The notes beneath the pieces were generated by a model. The model saw only the letters and a program-made list of their open reading frames with translations, searched no databases and was not told the origin of the DNA. A stretch of 64,000 nt of DNA from Rallus limicola (lineage: Eukaryota > Chordata > Aves > Gruiformes > Rallidae). The translations under genes were made by a program, and so were the position numbers. Below are positions 51,320 to 64,000 of this stretch, piece by piece (position 1 is the first letter of the stretch; each line of letters begins with the position of its first letter). Location of the stretch: assembly GCA_022605955.1 (NCBI GenBank), contig JAKCOZ010000001.1:71182520-71246519 (forward strand), given 5' to 3'.

Positions 51320-51344
51320 TTAAAAGAAAAAAAAAAAAAAAAAG
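51320..51344. repeat. A-rich homopolymer run
   Basis: Roughly 24 bases, all A except one G, without a recognisable retrocopy beside it. Confidence 0.8.
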
Positions 51345-54300
51345 ACCAAAAAAGCACTTAAACATTTTACATATGTAGGAAATAACAGTTTCCCCACCCA
51401 GAGGCTCTCTCTTTCCTAGATCAAACAACACACTGACAGGCATCTAGGGGAAAAATCTTCAAGTCTTTTTTATTTTTACTTTGAGGTGGTCTCATTCTGG
51501 ACCTCCACCTGCAAAATACACCACACTTTAAAACCCAGAGGCCTGCAGTGCTGAGGAAAACCAGCTGCTTGCTATCAGGCCTAAATGCCCAAAGGACACA
51601 CTGTACCCCACGTGCAACCTCTCCAGGGAAGGGCAGGGGCTGGCCTTTCGGCCCACTGGCCTTCCTCTCTGTGCACATGCTCTGCAAACGCTCAGCATTT
51701 GGAAAGAAAGCATCAACTACAGACTATTTTTTATGATAATTTTTATGATGCTCTAAAGATGTGTGACTCGAGTTTCCCAGTTCTCACATTCCTATATAAC
51801 ACTCCTTGAATCTGGAAATTTTGCTACATGGGAATGAAAAATCTTGATTAGGCATTGTTTCCAAGAACTGAAGCAAAGAAAAAAAAAATAAAGAAGGACC
51901 CCAAAACCCAGGCTTTTACTCCAGAGCAGTCTACCACAAAAAGACAATGAAAAAGCCAACAAACTGCAGTCATCTCTTATGGGGAAGGTGGAGGAAGAGA
52001 ACCTGTTCCACAGCAAAAGACAGACCCCAAATTTCTCCTTGCTCTCAAAATTTATGTCCCTTTATTCTTGGTCCTACATGTATGAGGTTACTGCACAAGG
52101 TCTGAAGCATCTTCTGGATTTGTCTTTCTCACTCACAACATCAAATCATCAGATCTTTAGTAATTAAATTTTACAAAGTAAAGCTCTATTTAATGAAGAT
52201 TAAATATCATTTTGAAAATGTTACATCTATCTGTGCTTCTTTTGGCTGGCCAAAAAAGAAACATGAACACACGGAGACTTTTTTACAAAATACATTTCAA
52301 TCACAAATGAAATGGGCTTCAAATTAATTCAGTCTAAATCTCTGGCACAATTTCTCCTGGGATGTTTTGAAGATACTCAAATGTAGTGCCACCAGTCAGC
52401 AGCATTTTAACACTTAATAATGAATATATTTGGCTAATTTACACTAGGAGTCATTAACATTCCCGTTAACATAATAATAATAAAAAAAAAAGACTCCCTT
52501 TCATATCTTCCAGCCCTGAAATTAGAAACTACAACTCAATGGATTCTCGAATATATTGCTCTGGTGTTGTGCAAGAGCAAAACAAATGAAATCTAAAAAT
52601 TAAAATTAGGAACTGCTGAAAATATCTTTTGGGGATTAACACAGGGAAATATCTTAGCATGAGGCAGGGACAGGAAAGTAGTTAGGTTCCAAAATGCTTC
52701 TGTACTTCAGATATTGTTCTCCTTCTCTGAGGAGAGGTCTTGGAGACCATGGAGGCAAGTACCTCAGCTCAGGTCCCTCCCAGGCACAGGGCCAGCTCCC
52801 TGACAGTTCCTCCCGTCAGGCACCCATGCTCTCTTGCCCCACAATGGCTGAACAGCCATGACACACAGGCCACAGCAAGGAGGCCTGGTGAGCTTGGGCA
52901 TGTCCCCTGGATGGTACATCTACATACAAAGCCTCCATTTCAGGACAATGTATATGAGGAGCCCCATCCTCGACATAAGAGCTTGTTGGGGCCAGACTCT
53001 GGGCCCTGCCAGCCTGCAGGCTCAGCACCCTCCAAGAGCCCGACATTCAAGAGCGCAGAAAGGATAAATGTTATTATGAATAAAACCCAACCCAAACGTT
53101 AGCAAAGGCTTACTTAAACTGATAACATCTATCTATTTCTCTCTATATATATACACATATACAAAAATTTCTTCTTGAATTTGCTGAACTCTAGTCAATG
53201 ACATCAAAGCAGTACTGTTCTTGTATTACGCAGGACTGCGAAAAAGCAACAAATGTCCCTTTGTTCCCTAACTAGATCCTTTCTTTGTTCCCTGAATTTC
53301 ATTATTTCTTTATTATACAACAAACATTATTTATTTCCTTCAACTGATAAAAATGAATGGAAGCACACTGGGGCTGAAAGCTTATCTCACAGTATGCAAG
53401 AAGTGTCTTGAGATAGAAGGTATCAAGCCATAGAAAAGACTTTAAAGTATTTTAAGAGCATCAAACACAAAAGTCCTTCCAAGCTATTAATTGTTTATAG
53501 CTCGGAAAAACTTAACTCAAATCACACCACAACTTTAATTACCAACCAGCTTAGCTGCATTCTGCACCTTGCCTTAAAATTTATTAAACACATTCGTAGT
53601 GATGCAAAAGCTAAGCCTCAACACTAAGCCTCGACAAAATAAGCATCCCCTGGATACTCTGACAGGGAGATACACACAGCAAACATCTTATATAAACACC
53701 CAACATCTCCCAGACAAGGTTTACAGCTTAGATTCATATCTACTTACAAAACAAACCATTTAGTTTGGTCTGCAGAATATGCACCCTGATTGCTTATCTC
53801 TGCCACCCTATTGTCCAGCAGCTCTTTCATTCTTGTAATTAAAAGGAATTTAAAAAACACAGGAGACAACAGGTTATGTTCTGTGATGCCTAAGCGAGCT
53901 CTGTGATCACTGGATGATACAAGCCAGTCAGAGGAGCAGCACCTTACCTGCAAAGCAGCTGTGTAATCCAAATACCTTTTTGCAAACACTCTTTGGACTT
54001 TCACTCTTAACACACAAGCAATCCAAGGTCAAATGGAGACTTGCAAAAAAACCCCACTGATATACCTCACTTCAGACTGTTCATGTTTTACTGGTTAGCT
54101 ACTTAGTAAATGCTTTCAACTACACACCTTGGAGAGTCAGAGGAATCAATATGTTATTTTCTCTCATGTTTTGCTTGGACCCACTGATTAGAAAAACAAT
54201 TAAGATATTCATTCCTCACTCCAGGACTGCTAACGCAAGCAAGGAAATACCTCACATTCCCCAGAAACATGTTACTGACACGATGTGGCCACACAGGCTA

Positions 54301-56720
54301 CAAAACAAAAGAAGCACTGTTGGGTAAAGAGTCCAAAAGGTAGGTCTTCAAAGTACCTTGAAAACCAACAAGTCCCGAGCACAGACCTATGTTTAGATTT
54401 CATAGCTTGTGCTGCTTTTTAAATGGGCTGGATCCCAAGACCAAATTCACAAACTTCCAAATTTTAAAAGGTTTGACTTCAGATTTTGGACCTTCAGGTC
54501 TAGGAGTTTTTAGATTCACAGTATGAGTTTGTCACTACAGAAAACAAAAATAGAAGGCAGAAAGTAAAAAAAATATTCTCAAGCTTGAACAGTATCTTCA
54601 TGTTTAACTACCAACTACTTGTAAAGAACAATAGAAAAAAAAGATACTTTGTAGTACTAGTGCATCGACTGTAACATGGGGAAAATGCTCATATAAAATC
54701 CCAGAATTACAGTCCTTACTGTCTCCCTTTGATTTTGTTATCTTGAGATGTATTTTTCCTGGAGGAATATGTAAAAGAGGAGTTATCTGAAGTACATGCC
54801 TTGTGAGGGAGAATACTTCAGTTTTTTAAAGACTTCTGATATCTGAGAACTTGAGGTTGACAGTACAACCATTGCACCACTGATACATGAACAATCCCCT
54901 GATACAGCGTGATTCACCATCTCTTTCTTCTTGACAATTTAAAAATTAAGCAGGGTAACATTCAACGTGGTTGAGGACATCCCCCCGAACTGCCTTCAAC
55001 CTCCCCAACCTCACCTCCCCCATGTAATAGCATGGGACTGACTTTTAAAGAGAAAAATTGGGAGGGAGGGCTAAGAAATTGTATGCCAATTTTCACTCTG
55101 GCTTTGCCTTGCTCACCTCAAAAATATGCAGGCCTTTGCTTTTCTTTTTCTCCTAAACTAAAGCCCTTTGTCAATAGCTCATGCTGGAGCTTAGCCAACA
55201 GCTTATGTTTAGGTAGTATACTTGAGAATCTGAGTCTACATCAAGAAAACCTGCTTTAGGCAGCACATGACCTTAATCTCTATTAAAAATGGACTGCCTA
55301 CTTTTGAGAATCTTGGAATATCAGAGGTAGGGGCTGTGCCTTTCAAAACACAGGCTTCAAATTTTGCATTTTTTCTCAGCTTTGAAAAGGCCCAAATAGT
55401 TCATGTGCAAAACACACCCTGAAACTTTCACGTGTGTTCTCATCAATGAGAAAGCAAAAGTGAACAAAGCCACCTTCATGTTTTGACATGTGCCATGCAA
55501 GCTATCCCAACTCCATCCAGAGCAGCCACAGACAAGGGTCCTACAGAGCAGTGCACTACTCAGCTGCAGGGCAAGGAGATGCCTCTTGCCCAGGGAGTGT
55601 AGTGCTGCCAGGATGATCTTCTCCATTTCCTTGGGAACATCCTCCCTTTCCTGTAGAGGACAGCTTTCGTTCACTGCCCCACCTCCAGAGCTGCTCATTC
55701 AAGCCAGGGGTGAAGAAGGGGCACCTGTGGCTGTGGCTTTTTCCCAGGGCAGCCCTGAAATGCTGCCATCGCAAAGGAGGTTCACCCACCACTGCCCATC
55801 TCGTGCTTCCTTTTGCCCGGCTTCTCTCCCCGATGTCCCTTCCCAGGGTACACCTTCCAGTCCTTAGGACAACACAGCCCAACATCTGATAATCAGGGAT
55901 TTCAGAAAAGCTAAAGGAAGCAAAGCTTTTTTCCTTTTTTTTTTAATTTTTCCCTTTCTCCAGCCAGGGGGCAGAGTGCTTTTGATTTTGCCTTGCTTTT
56001 TTAAACAGCAAAGTTTCACTGCCAAGAGATGAAGGATAAAAGCTGCATGCTCTCAGCTGGAGGAAAGGGTCCTTCTCTTCTTCATCTGAATGCTGCAATG
56101 ATGAGTAGCAAGCGAACAAAACTCCCCCCCCAGAAAACCCTATTATTACAGTGAAGCTTCAAGGAGCTACTGTCCTCACAGCTTCCTGATTCTTGCCCTT
56201 GGTCAGCTGGGGGGCTATGTGTCCTCCCTAACGTTAGACCAGCATCACTTATCAGCACAAAGGTTATTTTAATACTAGGACAAAGACACTGGCTCTGAGG
56301 CTGCTCACTCCTCTTTCATGAAAGCCCACAGTCAGTTCTTCAGGAAAGCAGTGTTGCCTTCTCCATTCCCATCTCATCCTGTTCTCCTGTTGTTAGACTG
56401 ACACCTCCTCACCATCCCTTGCAGAAAGATGTTTTCATGTCCTGGTGCCCTTTGGTTTCCAGCACCACCAAGGGCTAAAAATGTTAATAAAGCAAGGGCT
56501 AAGAGGCTGTGCCCAGGGCTCAGAGCAGCTCACAAGAGAAAGATCTCAGTGCTTGGGGAATGGGAACAGTGCTAGAAGGTTACATGGTTAATATGGTCGT
56601 ACGGTATGGGTGACACTAAAGCATAGGAGGGCTTTCACCAGTGAGGCAGGAGGAGGCAACAGGTCAACATGAAGCCAGATCTCTCAGCTCTACAGGAACA
56701 GAGCATGACACAAACCTGGT

Positions 56721-56756
56721 CCCGATCCTACTGCCATCCCCGATCCTACTGGCATC
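56721..56756. repeat. 18-bp direct repeat, two copies
   Basis: cccgatcctactgccatc (56721-56738) is followed directly by cccgatcctactggcatc (56739-56756), one mismatch. Confidence 0.85.
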
Positions 56757-59700
56757 CCTTTCTTCCACAGCAGGAAAATGAGGAAAGCTGGAAAGAAAGG
56801 AGGTGTCAGAGGAAAAGGTGGCTTCCTGTCTCTTACTAGAGAAAAAAAAAACAAACAATTGGAAACAGAATTGCAGCTGCTACAGACCTACCTAGATTTC
56901 TGTGGGATAATGAGATTGTTCAGAATGACTTGACTTGCTAGAGATGGCCTGTTAAACATGAAATGGTTTTTTATTTATTACACAGAACAATGTAAAATGT
57001 CCGTTTCATTAGATACACCAATAAACTCTGGTTAGTTGCTGACCTTACTGACAGCATGCTGCCTTCAGTAGACAGGGATATGATGCACCAAAATGGAGAG
57101 GAAGGTAACTTGTAAAAGCAGTTCAAGAAAGTTTACAGTCCAGTTGCAGCAATACAGAGTGAACACTTCTATAAACCACCTGCTTCAGGTACCCAGAGAA
57201 CTTGATCCCAAACAGGGAGCTACAAAACTTTCTCAAGCAACAGAAGAGCCGTGGATGGGTGAGCACACACACACCACCTCCTGCTGCCCAGGCCAGTGGT
57301 GCCATGATCCAAGTCAATGAGTCTGAAGCAAACTTAGGTGTGGCTAAATTATACAACAACATAGAAATACTGTCCTGTGCAAGAGCTGGATTGCCCCTCT
57401 GCATGATCAATTGCCTGCAACACCTTTAAGCCAGTTTACACATCTCATTTCCCACTCAGATTTACAGACTCTGCTGAAAGTCAGTTTTACACCATCAATC
57501 TTGCAATATCTGATTTCTCCCAAAAACTCAGATCTTAGAGACACGACTCCACTAGCCTGTTAGTTTTCGTTAAGAAAAAAAAAATTGAGCCAGATGGTTG
57601 CTGAAGGAAATGTGATGTGATCTGAGAATATCCTGATAGTTGGGACATGGGAAGCCCCTTCTTTGCCATGCAATACAGCAAGGCACAGAAGGGATGTGGA
57701 TAGGGGAAGCAGCATCACCTGACTTTTTTGAAGTTTGTAGTAGAAAATAAACCCCACCTTAGGCTGCTTAACTGTTTCACACCTCAGCCTACAGATAGAA
57801 TTAAAATAAAGCTTCAAAACCAATACAAGTCGTTCAATAGTATTTTAATTAAAAGTTGGTTTTATAACACAAGATGAGCAAAAGTAACCTAAAAAAAAAA
57901 AACAAACCCAAACCAAATCACCCTGCCATTTCATACTTGTACTGGGGAAAAATGGTTCTTGTACTTTGTATTTTTCTAGCTTTCCAAAGCCCTACTGTAT
58001 CAGAAGACAGCAAGGATGAAATAACACATCTAAGATTTAAAGCTCTGCCTAGCCCATGATTTATACACATCTAATTAGCAACTCCTGCACACACTCACAC
58101 CCTTGAGCTCTGGGAACTGCTAGCATAATTCCTGCAATTAAAAACTTCGATGCCAGAATTCTCGTTTGCCAAAAGGAAGAAACAACAACCCTCTCCCTCC
58201 TCCAGAACAGCTGGGCATGTTTTTACAGGACTGGATGCCCAACTGTAAAAATGCTCAGCTCCAAGACCTCAACTTGCTCAAAGTTCAAGATATTTATTAG
58301 AACTCTGTCATCCAGCACCCTGTTGCTTCCCAAGGATTACCATGGCCCTACTGCAGTAGAGTAACTCATGCAAATTGGAGGTTTTGGGAGCTTAACACAC
58401 TCTGGTTTTATTTGGCCATGTCCAGGAGTCTCTGCTGGACATGGGGTAACTGTACTGAACAGGTCTCACACTGTAGCAGCGCTGTGCCTTGGCTTCCCCA
58501 CCAGAGACCAGGTTAGCTACTCACAGTGTCACAGACATAGGCAACACAGACAGATGGGTGAAGGACCGCTCGCCTGCCAGGATGCAGTATCAAAACTGTA
58601 CAGATTAGTTCAATGCATGCTGACTGGCAACATTCATAGTGTTTTGGATTAATTAATGACCCTTAGTATTTCCATACAAATGGTCCTCTGAATACGTAAT
58701 CTCAAGATAAAACTTCAAAAACCTCAGGGGATCAGATACACTTTTCATGTTACATTTCTTTGAAGTAGTTTTCCCTTTGTATTTCAACAACCCTTCAAAG
58801 TTTTCTTACTTACATACAAATCAAATCAGACATCTTGTGCTAAAAGAAGCAGACGTTAAAAGTGTTTCACGCTTTCCCAACCTTCGAGGGGGAAAGACTC
58901 AGTCTAGCAGACAGGTACATATTAACTAAACACTGATTTTCACTTCAACAGCCGGCCAAGAAGGAACTCTTCATGTGTCAAAGGTCAAACAGAAACAAGG
59001 TACCACCCCATTCCCTCCTGCAGCTGAAGATCCTGGTACTAATGAACACCACAGGTTTAACCTGTACTATGCAAATAGTCTTGCTGACATCAAGAGGGAC
59101 TTCATCATCAATGGAAGTACCCAGTCCATGAAGGCCACAGGACGGAGGACAAAGGTCCACCAGCATTTATGAAGTTTAACAGGGGTGTGCTGATTATCCT
59201 CGATGTTTTTTTTCAGAGGCAAGAGGGGGGGGGAAAATCAAGAAGACTCAAAACACTGTGGAAGTTGCAAGGGAAAAGGAAAGGGGGGAAAGGGGTGCAT
59301 AGCATGATATACCAGGTCATTGTGCCTCAACCAAAGACTTCACTGGACCAGTTGAAAAAAGAAGGTTCTAGAAGTTGTTGCCTACTACCTTGCCAAAAAA
59401 AACCCCAAACCAAAAGCCAGTAATGCACCCCAAATAAACTTAAGTAAACAAATCATTATATTTTTGTCACCACTGGGAACTCACAGCTTCCTCAGCAACC
59501 ATATGAACATACTGGGCCAAATCCTGCATGGCATACATGGAGGCTAAGGAGTTACCAGGAGATAAGCCTCCTTTGTTCTCAAGCACTAAAAAAGTTTTAA
59601 AGGGTTAACTCTTGCTTCATATATAATAGATCTATAAAAATATAAAAATATTTTAAAATGATTGCCCCTTTATTTCCCTTTGTGGGGATGACTATTTTTC

Positions 59701-62675
59701 ATGTGCTTACTGAGCCATCACTGGAGAGACTGTTTCCGGGGAGGGGGCTATATTTAGTTCTGAAGCACTGCAGATTTTGTTTCCCTGGCTACAGTTAGGA
59801 TGGGATCTTTCCTTGGAGGAGGATCTTACTCTGCTGAATGGAAAGTACTGAGACAGTCTTGTCTGGGCTTGCCGAGCCACTGGTGATGCAAAAGCCCCAA
59901 CTACAATGATCCTGCTGCGTAAAAAGGGAAAGGCAAATCCCGAACTGGCAAGAATGTTTACTTTACATATACAGGAGAGCTACAGATTCAGCCCTGTTTA
60001 GGAAAATGAACATTGCTTATTTTAGGATGTAAATCATCATACATATAAATGCAGTGGTCCTGTCGCTCTATGGCTCCTCTTGGGGACAACTCATCCTTTA
60101 TTCACCTCTCTGCAGAGCCAGCCTGCAGCAGAAGCATTTATGCAGCTGTGCGAGGTTGCCTCTTCAGTCACCAGACAGAAACGGGGGCAGCTCTAGATCA
60201 TAAGCGTGCCAAACTGCTGATGGAAAAGGCTGCTGCTGCTCCCACCCTCCACAGCAGCACTACAAAACCCTTCTGGTAATGACCTTCCTTACAGCACACA
60301 ATTCTGCTGCTAATGTAGATGGATTAATCTTCTTTAAGGTTTTGCTGCCAAGACATAAACACCATTGTATTTTACTTCATAGAGGTTCAGGTCTTGTTGA
60401 TAAACTCAGTTACTTTTGAAAATTAATTACAACACATCAATCAACAGAAGCGTTCTTGCTGCTGGTATACTAGAGTTTTGCAAGTACCAAAATACCTTGG
60501 AAATTACTCTGTTACTGAAGTAACACAGTCATCAGCGGGTTTCTAGCAAAGCCCAAAGAGCAAGACTACAAGAAAGCTCTAACTGCTTACTTATATTCTA
60601 TAACACACAGACTTCTCTAGGACAAACTTTTAAGAGCAGTCCCTGCAACTGGGCGCTCAAGTTTGCACAAGTCAAGTGCAATTTGCTACGTGCTTCAACC
60701 GCTTTACCTGGGGTTACAGCCTTACTTGATGGCTGAAGATAAACACTCTGTGCAAACAAGCTACAAGTCCAACAGGAAACCCACACAAGCACAAGGAGCC
60801 CTTGCACATAATGAGGCTGTTGAAGCCTCAAAAAATATCCTGCCATTATATTGCATTTCATTAACAATGAATCAGCCCAACTGGAACATGCCTTACCTTT
60901 AAAAGTGACTTAAGGTAAGAAATCTAAAAGAAGGGTCCTCCTTCTCGTCCTCTGAGCAAAAAGGCTTACTGCAATACAAGCTGAATGGAAAATACAGGTG
61001 GATAATACCAAACTTGTTCCCTTCAATACAAGTTTATTAGAAGTACTAAAGTAACGCTTTCCAAAACAGAACAGTAACATGTTGTAAAACCACTACTCCT
61101 GCTGTTACACACCTTACCCAGCAGATTATCTTTTAATCTCCCAACTTTTCCAACTCCATTTTTCAAACTAAAGAATCTTTGACAGAAACCCAAGTCCTTG
61201 ATTTTGTGAGGCGAGAGAAAATGAAAACACCCAGAACAGCTCTCAGTTCTATGAGGAAACAAACAAAAAAAGCTTTGTCCACATGGCAGATCCTTGAAGA
61301 AAGCCCCGGTCTTCCCAGTTTTCAATTCTTGATCCATTTTGGAACAAAATCCACCTGTCCATACATTTTAAAATGTGTAAGAGAAATCATCACTGTATTT
61401 TATCTAAGTTCTGGTTCAACATCCAACATTAAATTAAAAGGTTTCACAAGTACATTCAGAAAAAGAAGAATTAAAAAAAAAATTAAAATGCCAGGAACAG
61501 GTGCCGGTGTGTGGTAACAACCAGACCTCTGGCAGTGAAGGTATGAGTGTCATACAGTTGGCCTTTGGGATTTGCTTTTCTGTCCATTATTAAAACTTTT
61601 GATAGTTCCAAATAGCAAGCTCTTGTCTCCTGCAAATGTCTCAAGGATCACAAAAGCATTCAGGCCTCTTATAGTATTTTAATGAAATATCAGTTCCTGC
61701 TCCTCTACTTGACTTGCAGGCAAAATCTACCATTTTAAGGAGATCATCTTAAACAGCTTTGCAAGAAATGTCAAGAATACTGAACTGCCATTTCTGGGCT
61801 GTGGTTTCATGATTTTTTTTTCCCTCCCCTAATACTCTATCTAAATTGTCTTTAAGAAGAAAGTAGAGTGCTATCCATGATGAAGCAGTGTGATATGCTG
61901 TATTTTTAAGACTGCAAGACCTGAATCAGGCCTGTCAGCTAATTAAAAACCTTTCCAAAAGTAGGGGTTTAATTCCCTGCATTGCATTGTTGTGCCCAAA
62001 AAAAGACTCAGGGAAAATAACATGAACAAGACAACTACTACACAGCATCCTGGTTTTCTAAACCAAAGCTCTGTTATCAACGCAACAAACGCTTGATGCT
62101 CCGACACACTTCTGACACTTTGGTGCCTGTCTGAAAGCTTCTGCAAGCCTATTTTAATGTGGCTTAGGCAAAAGTTGCTTATGATTGATGGAACCATATT
62201 TGCTTAAGGAGAAGAAACCTTAACTTGCTGGTTTTACACACCACCAACTCCATCCTCAGCACCGGAGAGCATTCACAGTTCTGTGTGTCCTCTTCCAAAT
62301 TCTGCACACCCCAGGACCTGCAGCAGCCATCTCACTGGGAAAAGATACCACCAGCATCTCGGGGAGGGGGGGGGGTGGTCTTTTCAAAACTCCATGATCC
62401 CTTATGGCTTATAACTGGGCAGGACTAGACTGTCTAGGCTGCCTACACTGCCTAACTACCAAACCAGGAGGGAAAAAAAGAGCCAGACGATGTCAAGGTA
62501 TTTGAAACAGGGGTCTCAGCAGTTGAAGGGCAAGGTCAACATCAAAGAGGTGATTTCCATGGAGGAAAGCAATTTAGCACATGGGTACGTACTCAGCAGG
62601 AAAGAGATAGGTCTGAGTAAGGTACCTGGGACACCCCAGCAGCACACACCCCAAAGGCAGCCTGCTGAGTAGGTA

Positions 62676-62740
62676 AGTAATCAGAGAATTCACAGGGGTT
62701 GGAAGGGACCTCAAGAGACCATCGGATCCAACCTAATGAA
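62676..62740 (-). mobile_element. CR1 3'-end fragment
   Basis: Plus-strand cagagaattcacaggggttg, then gaagggacctcaagagacca and tcggatccaacc, is a reverse-complement CR1 3' end of about 60 bases. Confidence 0.85.
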
Positions 62741-63778
62741 GCCAGCCTGATCTAACCATGTGCCTGGGGGCCTTGGAGGAGACATTCAGCACTGATCCTA
62801 CAGTGAGTGACCTGCAAAGGGATTTGTACCCAGAGGGCAGTGCCACAGCAGTCATGGCTGCCCTGGCAGGTTGCAGATGGAAGGAGGGACACCAACAGAT
62901 CCTGTGAAAGAGGACTTCTTCAGGGCTGAAACCAGTACTGAGAAGCCATAGCCAGACAGCTGTGATACTCCTTCCAGCTAGAGGAAACATTTTCACATGA
63001 TCGTGGGTAAGCTCCCATACCACAGACACCCCTTGGGCTATACTCAGCAGGGCTCCTGGCTCCTGAGACCTCCTGCTCCATACTCACATGACACCTCGCA
63101 CTGTGACAGCCTGGCCCAGGGCTCTCCCAAGTACTATAGCAGTGTGGTCCAAGGCCAGAAACTTTCATCTAAGGTGGGGACAGCAATTTTGAATATCTAG
63201 ACAGTGGTCTGCCAACACAAAGGTGTGAAAAATACGTTATTTTCCTCATGTTGGCTGACAAACTGGACAAAGATCTAACCTGACTGAAGACCAGGACAGA
63301 GATGAAGTAAACTGAGTGTTAAAAGAAACAGCTTAGCTAAACCAGGCACTCTAAAGGGCTTAGGTTAAAAGTTGCTCACCTGAGCTGGGACTCCTGTTAC
63401 CCTGGTCTTCATGGCTATTTTAACAGGTCAGCCTACCTAAGTAGAGCACATGTTCATCTACTATTTGTGGGAACCTTTCACCAGCAAGGAAAAAGACAAT
63501 GCTCCCACATGAAAAGTGCATCCAGGACTCTTAAGTGCAGCTCCACACTGCTACTAAGGCTCCACTAAATGAGGATGGATATTTAACTTGTGACTGGGGG
63601 AATCATTACCTCCTAAAGCAATGCTTTATCTCTCCACAAATCTCAAGAAATCAACTTTCAAATGATTTAGAACCATACACAGTACAGGGGCAAATAGAGA
63701 ATCAAGTGTTATTTCCCACTATCATGAGAAAATAATACGATGCTCTCCTGAATTAATAAAATACCAACAATTAAAAAA

Positions 63779-63822
63779 AGAGAAACACACTCAGCACACA
63801 CACATATGCCAAAGCACACACA
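63779..63822. repeat. Imperfect CA-rich stretch
   Basis: Interrupted ACAC runs (gaaacacactcagcacacac and agcacacacagc) of low complexity. Confidence 0.6.
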
Positions 63823-64000
63823 GCACCCCAAGTATGTCTCCAGTATCCCTGCAATAGGAGCCTGTTCCTTGGAGGCTTCTTGTCCAAGAACTGTGACCCA
63901 GCCTGGCACTCCTTTGCTTGCAAGATCTGACAAGATCCCAAGAAGCTGGTGTGGCTGCAGGCCAACGGCCTTGTGCTGTGCCGTGCTCCAAAGAGACACA

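Larger units (their letters stand above)
46593..64000 (-). other. PPFIBP1: Upstream intron and/or 5' flank of PPFIBP1
   Basis: Because the first coding exon starts at an acceptor, at least the right-adjacent part is intron. No CpG island is visible up to the window end. I could not identify the non-coding 5' exon. CR1 pieces lie at 47195, 48756 and 62676; the remaining open frames show no recognised protein similarity. AT-rich 52170-52480 and 59600-59670 carry no recognised repeat. Confidence 0.7.

Noticed and set aside
52235..52260. Palindrome-like ttggctggccaa as an NFI site
   Set aside because: The two half-sites are two bases apart instead of the five required for the NFI consensus.
58975..59172. 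A 65-residue plus-strand frame starting MSKVKQKQG
   Set aside because: No protein family recognised, no flanking splice sites or poly(A) tail of a retrocopy; probably chance.

Overview
The window is vertebrate nuclear DNA, almost certainly from a bird. It has long introns with GT..AG junctions, no bacterial-type gene packing, low interspersed-repeat density, and repeats that are nearly all short 3' fragments of CR1 LINEs (the GGTTGGAAGGGACCT-type 3' end and ATTCTRTGATTCT tail typical of avian genomes). Species cannot be fixed from the sequence; chicken or another bird fits best. One gene dominates: PPFIBP1, encoding liprin-beta-1 (PTPRF-interacting protein binding protein 1), on the minus strand. 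I could place 22 coding exons by hand from protein similarity, splice sites and reading phase. They run from the start codon at 46491 down to 2321 and join without a frame break into about 771 residues; the family protein is about 1,010 residues, so the last quarter (rest of SAM2, SAM3, C-tail) lies left of base 1. Layout from the gene's 5' side (right) to 3' side (left): 46593-64000 is non-coding upstream intron or flank with no CpG-rich promoter visible; 46428-46592 is the first coding exon, which begins at a splice acceptor, so a further non-coding 5' exon lies upstream; 44251-44456 completes the conserved N-terminus; a 10 kb intron holds a CpG-rich block (about 38500-38860) followed by an apparent alternative first exon (38443-38499); 18469-34069 holds the coiled-coil exons; 7266-15116 holds the poorly conserved serine-rich linker, with several small, phase-symmetric and probably alternative exons; 2321-4941 holds the end of the linker, SAM1 and the start of SAM2. 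The most unusual non-coding items are an 837-base pure purine minisatellite in the intron between exons 8 and 9, a 38-bp perfect inverted repeat (hairpin) at 28100-28206, and a CR1 nested in an oppositely oriented CR1 near 18000. I found no tRNA, rRNA, CRISPR array or second protein-coding gene. Exon borders were derived by eye; comparisons with human liprin-beta-1 are from memory, not from an alignment program.
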